A DNA stretch of 64,000 nucleotides from Hemileia vastatrix (lineage: Eukaryota; Basidiomycota; Pucciniomycetes; Pucciniales; Zaghouaniaceae). The notes below the pieces were generated by a model. The model searched no databases, was not told the DNA's origin, and saw nothing but the letters and a program-made list of their open reading frames with translations. The DNA lies in assembly GCA_030280995.1 (NCBI GenBank), contig JASXTE010000005.1, positions 39,262,742 to 39,326,741 on the forward strand, written 5' to 3'. Positions 55,631 to 64,000 of the stretch are shown here, one piece after another (positions within the stretch are counted from its first letter, which is position 1; every line of letters begins with the position of its first letter). Position numbers and translations under genes: made by a program.

Positions 55631-55647
55631 CCCCACGTTGGGCGCCA
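55631..55647 (-). other. Primer-binding site of element N
   Basis: TGGCGCCCAACGTGGGG on the minus strand, 3 bases after the LTR end. tRNA-type primer inferred. Confidence 0.8.
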
Positions 55648-55650
55648 ACT

Positions 55651-56773
55651 ATGGTAAGGTAAACTCTTACAGTCGCCTTGCGGTAAGCAGAATCCGGAGG
55701 AGATATGTGGATTTAGCTGAAAACCCCGTCCTTCCAATAAAATAACAAAATGGGAATTCTAAATCACTAAGCTAACCAATCTACTTGAATCTGATTGATA
55801 AAAATAATGAAACTCTAAAATAATTAACGCTTATTGAGATTTAAAGAAAGTGGCTGTTGAGAAAAGAAATACTGATAACAACAATTAAGGTGTACCAGTG
55901 AAAGATCTGAAAAGATTGACTTTTATGTTTTTATATTAATTTAAATTTATATGAGACAGCAATAATCAAGTCCCAGCGATGAAGACCTTTCTAAAGATAC
56001 CCTATATGAAGTGTGTTTTTAATTGTTGAATAGTATTTCTAAAATGTTAAATATAAAAAATATAAAGTTATAAGGGTATTACAATTTATTTAATTTGTTG
56101 AGTAATAAAAAATGAGACTGTGGTGGTCAATGATTAAGCTGTATGTTCTGTCCCCCCTCTCAATTTCGAGTTTGAGAAGCGCTTAAGTATTCCTAGTCAC
56201 GTGCCTAAGTTTTCCCCTCCAGAGCTCTTCCAGAGTCAATCCGGAGCCCGTACGGAGTCCGTACGGAGTCAAAGCGGAGTCCGTACGGAGTCCGTCCGGA
56301 CTTCCGGACTCAATTTAGAACCTTAAAAACATAATAAAAAATCTAGAAAAATTACACATAATAGAGCTACTTCCCCTTTACATACCAAACTAATTTTCGT
56401 AGTCTGCGCAGCTCTAATTACCCCGTGAAAATTCATCGAAGTTAAGTAATTTCTGAAAACGTAAATATTTCTATAAAACTTTAAAATTCATTTAAAAATA
56501 TAAGAAAAATAGTAAAAATTCTGGGAAAATTTCCCAAGGTTCTTGAGTGACTTGACTTGATACTTATAAATTTTTCAGACCGTAAAAATAAGTTTTCTCT
56601 GTAAAATAAATTGTTTTTGTGTAGGCATTCGCTCGTGACCAATTTCTTCATATTTTAAACTCCAATAAATTGAATAAAACCCTTTTATAAAAAATAATAA
56701 TAACACCAATCTTGCACGCCGTAATAACTCCATTTACGTATTTAGGTGCCGTACTAAACTTTAGGCTACCACA
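55651..56773 (-). repeat. 5' LTR of element N (1123 bp)
   Basis: Colinear with 45735-46835 apart from a 22-bp extra unit in the CpG-rich palindrome cluster (56241-56310). Minus-strand TATAAAAG at 56682-56689 is a TATA candidate. Confidence 0.9.
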
Positions 56774-56778
56774 GCGTT

Positions 56779-59700
56779 TTAGGTGTTACTATCTCCCAGG
56801 ATGAGAGGAACCCAGATAGTGACCAGTCAGTCCAACAAGAAGGGATACGTAAAGCGGTACTTCATAGGTGTCTTGGGAATACTACAGTAGAATGTATTGT
56901 ACCTAAGCTTTTTGATTTCTTTGGTTATGGATTTTTTTATACTTATATTAAAAAGAAAAGACAAAAACAGGATTTAGGTGTAACCCATAGTTATATTAGA
57001 AAGGGTTTGATTTTAAGTAATGAAGGGAGCAGCAAGCGCTGTTTAGCATCTAAGTATAAACTAGTGGCTTTCAAGGTTAAACCAGTAAATGTACCGATGC
57101 CGGATTTGAATCCTCCTTTGCAGAGGCCGGCGCTGTCTAGTGATGCTTATGATACTCCTTTAACAAAGTTTACACCTGAATTTGCGCCTACTAGTAAAAT
57201 CACAATGAAGAGGCTTCAGATGGTTAATTTTGGACCAGAGGATTGGTTGTTGCTGGAAGAAAAGAAATTGTTGTTACATATTAATGTTCTCAGATAAAAG
57301 GCTATTGCATTTTCTGAAGAGGAAAGGGGTTTGTTGAAACACTCTTATGGTAAACCTTATATTGTTCCAGTTATACCTCATGCGCCATGGAAAAAGAAGG
57401 CTTTTCCAATACCAGAGGCTATAAGAGAATAGTATACGGAATTAATTAGAGGAAGGTTAAGGTCTGGCTTTTATGAACAGTCTATGTCTAGTAATTCAAG
57501 TCCAGTGTTCTGTGTTGTTAAACATAATGGTAAATTAAGGGTTTTTCATGATCTTAGGGAGATGAACAAGGTTACGGTGAAGGATGCAGGAATGCCACCA
57601 ACGCCAGAGGAGTTTGTGAATTCTTTTGCGGGATGCGCATGTTATTGATTAGGTGATATTATGGGAGGAAAGATGAGCATGAATTGGACAACTCATCCAG
57701 ACCCATGATGACGTTTGAAACCCCACTGGGGCGCTTCAGGTTGACAAGGTTATCACAAGGCGCAACAAATTCTGTGGCGGTATACCAAGCACAGATGATG
57801 TGGATATTTCAGGATGAAATTCCAGATCATGTGAAAATTTTCATTGATGATGGCAGTATAAAAGGACCAGCCAGCAATTACAATGGGGAGGTGTTAGAGG
57901 AGAATCCGTATATAAGAAGGTTTGTTTGGGAATAGGCAATTACCCCGGAAAGAGTGCTATTCAGGATAGAGGAGGCAAGATTAACAATCTCTGGATCTAA
58001 GTTTTCTTGTTGTGTTCCAGTGCTAGATATAGTGGGACATGTGGTATGCAAGGAAGGGTGGATCATTGCAGAAAAGCAGAAGAATAAGGTGCTTACATGG
58101 CCAAGGCCAAGAAATACTATGGAAGTTAGAGGATTTTCAGGCATTTGTACATATGTAAGAATGTTTATTCGAGATTTTGCTTTTTTGTCCTCACCTTTAA
58201 GGCACTTAACGAGAAAAGATGTTGTATGGGATTGGACAGAGAAATGTGATGAGTCATTCGAGTTGTTGAAAAGGATTGTAGGAAAAGATATTCTTTTGAA
58301 GAAATTGGAGTATGGACCAAGCACTGGGAAAATTACTCTAGCAGTGGATTCTAGTGTGATCACAGTGGGCGCAGTTTTGATGCAGGAGCATGAGGAAGGT
58401 AACAATAGACCTGTTCTTTATCAATCTAAGACTTTTACTAGAGTAGAGTCTAGGTACTCTCAGTCTAAGCTGAAGTTATGCAGAGTAGCCAAGATTCTTA
58501 AGAAGCTACAATGGATGCTTTGGGGACAACATTTTGAGTTGCAGGTTGATGCGCTATCATTGGTGCAAATTATTAGTAGCCCGAGTTTACCAGATGCGCC
58601 CATGACGAGGTGGGTGGCGCAGATTAATTTGTTTTCTTTTGATTTAGTCCATAAGCTGGGAAAGTTGTTCACTATTCCAGATTCATTATCTAGAAGACCT
58701 CCGTGTGAAGAAGACTTGGAAGCCAAAGAATTTGAAGAAGATAAGAGATGGGTAAACGGGATAAATTATTGTTATGAAAGATTTGGAAAGTTTGTCTGCA
58801 ATTACAATAAACTAGCAGGCAAGGTCATCCGCAATGACAATAAACTAGTAGCGTGGAAAGTCCGTAAAGACATAAAACTAGATGTTGAAGATGCAAAGGA
58901 TGATTGTAGCAAAGGTATTCTGAAACTGGATTTAGGTAATGCTGAAGCTAACATAGCAACAAGGAGTGCGCTAGGCAAGGCAGTAAAAGAGTCAGATGAT
59001 AAAGATGATTCAAGGGGAAGTCAAGATAGTAGTACTCATCCCAAAGAGGGGGAGTATTCTGAAGACAACGCATCTACTGATGAGGGAGTAGAGTTGCTAA
59101 GGTTATATCTGGAAGGTAGTAGTCAGCCATATTTTTGCAATAAAAAGGTTTGGTGCAAAATTGAAAAGCGCGCTAAAGGCTATTCTATTAAAAATGGGAA
59201 GTTATTGAAGGATCAAGCTTTGTTTCCTCAGTTAGTTTTCCAAACTAAGAAAAGGAAGGAGAAGTTACTCAGGGAGTTACATGAGAATTTAGGACATAGA
59301 GGACAAGACAAGACGTATCACAGAGTTAGGGAATGACTCTGGTGGCCCAATATGAAGAATGAAGTAAGAGATTGGGTTAAATCTTGTCCTGAATGTCAGC
59401 GTAGGAGTTACAGAAAGCCAAAAGAGAAAGGTAGAGCAATGGGTGAAGATACTGTTTTTGGTAGGGTCAGTTTAGATGCAGTTCATATAAAAGGACACTT
59501 TAAATAATTGGTAGTAGCCAGGGATGATCTATCAGGATGGGTCAAAGCAGCACCATTGGTAAATCTTAAGGCGAGTAATGTAGCTGAATTCTTGAAGAAA
59601 GAATGGGTTTATAGTTACAGGCTAATGAAGATGGTGACAGTAGATGGTGGTGCTGAATTTGCTGGAGAATTCCAAGAAGTAGTCATAGGTATTGGTGCAA

Positions 59701-60330
59701 GGCTGAAAGTTGCAACACCATATTATCCTGAAGCAGAGGGGATGGTAGAAAGAGGGCATCAAGTTATAAAGGATGCGCTAGTTAAATTATGTGGGAATAA
59801 TGGGGCAAAGTGGAAGAACTACTTGCAATTAGTTTTGTTTGCGGACAGGATTTCAGTTTAAAGGACAACAGGGTTTTCACTGTATGAACTTATGTTTGGT
59901 CAAAGGGCAGTATTACATATTTATCTAGAAGCTTGATCTTTTCTAGGATGTGACTGGGATTAAGTGCACTCGACTGAAGATTTGATTCTAACGAGGGTAG
60001 CGCAGCTTGAAAGAAAAGACGAGTTTTTGGAGAAGTCATATGATAGAATGATGCAGATGCAAGACAAGTCAGTTAAATATTGGGATGAGGGTTTAGCGCA
60101 TAGGTTAAGGAAGCCATAGAAACCAGGAGATTTGGTTTTGGTTTATAACAGAAGTTTAGAAAGCCAATGGGGGAAGATTTTTTCTGACAAATGGAATGGT
60201 CCTTATAGGATAAGAAAGCAGATAACTGGGGGGTCTTACTTACTGGAGGAGCTGGATGGTACTGAATGGAAGCAATGTGTGGTGACACATCAGATCAAAA
60301 GAATCTACCCAAATGGGGTGTTCCAGTGAA
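56779..60330 (+). pseudogene. Element H pol: linker, RT, RNase H, integrase
   Basis: Continues H across the N insertion. The linker (LGVTISQDERNPDSDQS) parallels that of N. RT: KLRVFHDLREMNKVTVKDAG, a frameshift near 57650, FIDDGSIKGP (FIDD at 57840-57851). RNase H: ITLAVDSSVITVGAVLMQ, TIPDSLSRRPP. Integrase: HENLGHRGQDKTYHRVRE then a TGA, CPECQRRSYRKPK, SLDAVHIKGH, a TAA, TVDGGAEFAGEF, YYPEAEGMVERG, so catalytic D, D, E remain. At least eight stops (e.g. 57295, 57430, 57933, 59334, 59505, 59859, 60117) show it is dead. No chromodomain. Confidence 0.85.
58795..58885 (+). repeat. Three mini-hairpins inside H pol
   Basis: TGCAATTACAATAAACTAG, GTCATCCGCAATGACAATAA ACTAG (stem GTCAT/ATGAC) and GTCCGTAAAGACATAAAACT occur about 30 bases apart, coding for NYNKLAG, RNDNKLVAW and RKDIKLD. 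They lie between RNase H and integrase, where N has two copies (51669, 51724). Confidence 0.75.
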
Positions 60331-60887
60331 ACAAGATAACCTCTAGAATGAGGAAAAACTACCAGAATGACCTCCGGGAAGAGGTTAAACTAACAAGTTA
60401 TGTTAGGCTTTGTTTTTTTAAGAGAACCCACAGGAGGCTTGACACAGTTGTGACAGATAGAGGGCACTAACTGGAAGTTAGGTGGACTATGGCTGAACAG
60501 GAAACTGGCATAAGCGCTCAGATGAGGGCATAGAGGAAAAGGAAATCTTATATTTTCATCATTCAAGAGGACATGACAAGATAGGCAATTGGATTAAAGG
60601 AGGCGCATACCATGTAAATGCAAAAGACGCTGGGAATTTAGCTAATGAGTTAACTAAACAGGAGTGGAATAACAATTTATAGATGGGGCGCTCTACAGTT
60701 TGATTCTTATTTACATCATGTATTTTCTTATCGCAGTAAAGAAGGTACAGTTTTCTGATTTAAAAGTTTATTTATGAATTTTTTTTAGGGTTTACAGTCT
60801 TTTAAAGAAAGTAGAGGGAGAAAAGTTAGGCGCTCTAAAATTAGAAGATAAGTAGTTTGATAGACAGGTGTAGAAGAATAGCGCCAT
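60331..60887 (+). other. Element H 3' untranslated region
   Basis: Two mini-hairpins lie at its start (CCTCTAGAATGAGGAAAAAC near 60336; GACCTCCGGGAAGAGGTTAA near 60369). A purine-rich run AAAGAAAGTAGAGGGAGAAA near 60803-60825 could be the polypurine tract. No H-type LTR follows; the A2 LTR starts at 60888. Confidence 0.55.
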
Positions 60888-61976
60888 TGTGGTCTTCCAA
60901 CTTTGGAAGGGGCCTTTGTTGTGTTGTTTGGCGCTGTTTTTGCATGTCTTAATTGGCATCTGTTGGAGAATTGGGTGTTTTTCTGGTTTTATTCCGTGAA
61001 TATTGGGACTGCGGGTATGTGAGTACTATCATTGGATAGCCCCAGATTTTCTATATATTTCATGTCTTGATAATATTCTTCATATTCTAAGTTTTAAGGG
61101 GTCATTTCCTCATTCTTCAGTTACAAAGATAGATGTTTAATTTTTTTTTGTGTTTTACGGGCTAACCTTAAGTCTTAGTGTTAAGTACTTAGTACCATTG
61201 GATAGGGCTAATTTAGCTCTATATTTCATGTCTCAAAGTTGTTATAGCGTAATTCTGTGTTTTAAGGGTTTTAGTAGTTGTAGATAATTTTTCAAAGTAG
61301 ATTAGGTGTTTTTATTGGTTTTCTGGATTTAGGGAGGCCGGGCCGTTTCAGGCATCACCTCCAATGTTGGGCGGCCCGCCCGCCTCTGTTTTAGAAGGTT
61401 GGGGAGTGCTTCTGGAGGGTTTTTATTCAATTTGGCTGGTACAGGCGCCAAATTTGTTGGTGTGCATGGGCTCTTAGATAGTGGTCTGTGTGTACATAGT
61501 TAATAAGACAGTTTGGGGCATTTTTAATTATCATACAACCATCCGGAGGTGATATCCTTGTTCCTCCCTCAGTTTTCACTGTTTTTTGGCCACAATTGGC
61601 TGTGTTTGTTGCAAGGTTAGTTCTTCATTTAACTCAACTTTAGCAACAGGTTCTCTGGTATAGTCTTGCAAGTTATATCAAGTATTATTGCTGTCTCTGG
61701 TGTGGATTTGCAGCCTACATCAAGTATCTTTGCTTTCTCTGGTGTGGAAATTGGTCTACATTTCAGTTATTTGGTATGGTAGTCTGTCTGGGGAGAACTT
61801 TCTTGGCTCATCAAGCAGTCAAGTGTGTTGAAAAAGGGGCATTAGCAAACAGGAACCAACTTACTTTAGCAAGTAAATCTCACTCTATTTTTCTAAAGTG
61901 ACAGGGGGTTTTCTCTCTGGTTTTTCTCCAACTCCCTTGGTCAAGGCCTATAGCTAGTACTATAGGATTGTCTCCA
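60888..61976 (+). repeat. 5' LTR of element A2 (1089 bp)
   Basis: TGTGGTCTTCCAACTTTGG...GATTGTCTCCA. Full-length match to LTR B and A1. Confidence 0.85.
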
Positions 61977-61980
61977 TTTC

Positions 61981-61997
61981 TGGCACCCAAGGTGGGG
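61981..61997 (+). other. Primer-binding site of element A2
   Basis: TGGCACCCAAGGTGGGG, four bases after the LTR. Confidence 0.7.
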
Positions 61998-62066
61998 TGA
62001 ACTTGCTAGTTTTTTGGAATCTCTGTTTTCTTGTGTTGGCTCTTTTTGGTGTTTTGGTCTGGAGGA

Positions 62067-64000
62067 ATGGCTTGTGGTTCCTCTATTCCTGTGGTGACTG
62101 TCAGTGGGGGAGATGGTCCTGCTGTGATGGTCAAGGAGTGTGTAAGGATTAAAACTTGGGATGGTACCTAGTTTAATGGGGAGGATGTCAAGTGGTTTCT
62201 GGAGAAGTATGAAACTGCTGCTGGAGTGGATGGTGCTTCTTACCTGGAAATGGTGAAGCAGATTATCTTTTTCATTGGTGATAGGGCAGTGGAGAAGGAG
62301 ATTGTGGCAATGTCTGGCTACAAGAAGAGAGATTGGAAGTTATTGTGTAGGGAGATGGTGGATAGATGGGATGTCAGGTTCACTATGGTGGATCTGAACA
62401 AGGTTGTCAGTGAATGGCAATCTTATGGTGTTGTTGGTAACTTGCATAGTTACAGAAAGTTTCTGCTACAGTTTGATCCTGTAGTGGAATACTTGGTGGA
62501 AGTGGAGGAGCTGGCACATGAAAATGCTGCCAAGGATGTTTTTTGGTCTGCCCTGGCTAGAGATGTCAGGATGGATGTGTTGAAGGAGCTGTCAAGGAAG
62601 GACTTGATGAAGACTCTTTCTAATGGGGACCAGAATTTTCCTGCCTTGGATAAGGTGAAGGAGGCTGTTGAGGCTCATTTGAAGTTATTGGCTGTGGACA
62701 TCTATCAGGAAGGGTGTGTCAAATATGTCGGCAAAGTCAGTGAGGCTTTGGCTGAAGAGGAAGTTAGGGTGAAGAAGGAGGAGAAGAATATGGTGCAGGT
62801 TCCCAAACAGTAGAGAGACCCAGTGGTGGAGCAGTCGGCTGATCTCACAAAGCAGCTGCATATTTTTGTTCAGGAGGTTAAGAAGGTCAATAAGGCACCT
62901 TCTCAGCCTAGGGATTTTGATAAGAGGGATGGTAGAATTGATCCTTGGGTCTGCTCTTATTGCAGCAGGAGGGGGCACAGGTCCAATGATTGTTGGGCAT
63001 TGAACAGGGATGTGTCTGAAGGAAAGGTGGAATTTGATGGCAGGGTTTTCAAGTTCCCTGACGGTTCTTTTGTGAAGCCCAGTGAGGGGCAGGCTCCTGT
63101 TGATTTGGTCAGGAGAAGGAGTGGTCTCAATCAAAGGAGGCCAAGGTTTGAGGAGATTCCTGAGCAGGGGAAGTCTTCTGGTAAAGAGGATGATGATGTC
63201 AAGGGAAAGGGGAAGGAGGTCAATAAGGTCTCTTTTTCTACTTCCTTTGGTGGTTTGGAGTTGTATTCCTGTGGTGGACAGTCAAGTGGAGAATGCTTGG
63301 CTGGTGTTTATGATGTGGAAGCAGGGAAGGTGGGAAGGCCTAAGAGCAGTTCTCAGGCCCAACCAAAGCCATATGCTTTAAAGGTGGATCCTAAGCTGGG
63401 TGCAGCTAGGAAGAGGTACAGCAAAGAGGATCTGTGCAAGATGAAGAAGGGTGTGGCTGATATGGGCCCTCCTAGTTTTGGTGCATTGGACATGAATTGT
63501 GAGCCAATTCCAATGGAGGTTGATTCTGACTCTGAGGAGGATGTCCCTTTGGCTTCATTGTCAAAGCCTGCTGGAGTTAGAGGTTCTGGTGAGGGATCTG
63601 GTTTGGTTCCTGTTAATGGTAAATCTGTTGGTGGTGCTGGTCCTCAAGAAGCTTCTAGGACCAAGGTAGTGAAGAAAAGAGCTCACTTTGAGAGGCCAGT
63701 AGTTTCTGGTCAAGTTAATGTTATGTACTCTGTCCTGGAAAGGATGAATCAGGGTCAGGTTTCCCTTACTTATGGGGAATTGTATGCTATCAGTTCAGGG
63801 TTGGCTGATAGACAGAAAAATTTGTTGACCAGAAGAAGAGTTTCTTCTGGGGAGGTGGAATACATTTGTGATTCTGCTGAAAAGTTTGGTGAGGGGTTGG
63901 AAACTCATTTTTCTGCTCCTCTGGGTTATGTCAATGTCACTCTGAATGGCAGGGAGGCAAGGGCATTGGTGGATTCAGGTTCTCAGATAAACCTGATTTC
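62067..64000 (+). pseudogene. gag-protease of element A2 (partial at window end)
   Basis: ATG at 62067 (MACGSSIPVVTVSGG). One frame to the window end with two TAG stops, at 62169-62171 and 62811-62813 (Lys and Glu codons in the relatives). The capsid-like part contains EMVKQIIFFIGDRAVEKEIV; the zinc knuckle is CSYCSRRGHRSNDC near 62950-62995; the protease active site is ALVDSGSQINLIS with Asp at 63972-63974. Unlike A1 there is no frameshift. Gag and protease share one frame, so a gag-pro fusion is the family design. Two TAGs and no other lesion make it less decayed than A1. Confidence 0.85.

Larger units (their letters stand above)
45735..56773 (-). mobile_element. Element N, young Ty3/gypsy-type, nested in H
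   Basis: 11.0 kb with LTRs of 1101 and 1123 bp, tRNA-type primer site, gag, pol, a 3.2-kb hairpin-rich untranslated region and a polypurine tract. The LTRs differ at about 8 positions plus one 22-bp indel by eye, so this is the most recent large insertion here. Pol has a single in-frame TAG. Confidence 0.9.
33310..60887 (+). mobile_element. Element H, Ty3/gypsy-type, interrupted by elements Z and N
   Basis: H consists of 33310-34581 (5' LTR, first part), 43048-45734 (LTR end, primer site, gag-protease) and 56779-60887 (pol and 3' region). Removing Z with one TAGTG and N with one GCGTT gives one continuous element. No 3' LTR of its own is seen before the A-type LTR at 60888. Gag, protease and pol all carry several stops. 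Confidence 0.8.
60888..64000 (+). mobile_element. Element A2, Ty3/gypsy-type, 5' part (continues beyond window)
   Basis: LTR 60888-61976, primer site 61981-61997, gag-protease from 62067. Same family as A1, which it helps to decode. Its right end is outside the window. Confidence 0.85.

Overview
The window is a eukaryotic, AT-rich, almost entirely transposon-derived stretch, most likely from a basidiomycete fungus and probably a rust (Pucciniales). The evidence is short GT..AG introns (59-75 bp), four Ty3/gypsy families of fungal type, a TET/JBP-like oxygenase relic, and a minus-strand relic (24.6-25.8 kb) that resembles, from memory, a multicopy gene family of rust genomes. No rRNA, tRNA, bacterial operon or clear host housekeeping gene was seen. 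Element names used here (A, X, Y, Z, H, N) are local labels.

Layout. 1-4027 (-): element A1, gag-protease plus its 5' LTR. 4230-19339 (+): element X, a chromovirus with long coiled-coil gag ORFs; its integrase is split by element Y (9748-16958, +). 19340-26900: AT-rich DNA with a GC-rich LTR scrap, a large homopyrimidine/homopurine inverted repeat (20.45-21.27 kb), a broken TET/JBP-like gene (21.9-23.2 kb, +), two tandem-repeat blocks and the rust-type relic. 26898-28524 (+): degenerate LTR and gag scrap. 28912-31420 (-): broken Ty1/copia pol. 32213-33309 (+): an A-type LTR with primer-binding site. 33310-60887 (+): element H, interrupted twice, by Z (34582-43042, +) inside its 5' LTR and by N (45735-56773, -) inside its polyprotein gene. 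60888-64000 (+): element A2, LTR and gag-protease, running off the window.

Three nested insertions are supported by target-site duplications: ACAGT/AAAGT around Y, TAGTG around Z, GCGTT around N. N is the youngest and best preserved: its two LTRs differ at about 8 bases plus one 22-bp indel by eye, and its pol has one in-frame stop. Most other copies are riddled with stops. Comparing Y with Z shows many sites alternating CA/TG/CG, the pattern expected from decay of CpG.

The most novel system is in the related chromoviruses Y and Z. Each carries, downstream of the chromodomain pol and on the opposite strand, a gene with its own TATA box about 10 bp inside the 3' LTR edge, a short conserved intron, six cysteines with exact Zn2Cys6 (GAL4-type) spacing, an acidic middle and a basic NLS-like segment. 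The same elements appear to self-prime reverse transcription: the 14 bases after the 5' LTR are complementary to LTR bases about 35 nt downstream of a TATA box. A second unexplained signal is a dispersed mini-hairpin family (4-5 bp stem, 5-6 nt loop, then a TAAACT tail) in N and H, with stems that change in a compensatory way, found both in coding DNA and in an untranslated array.
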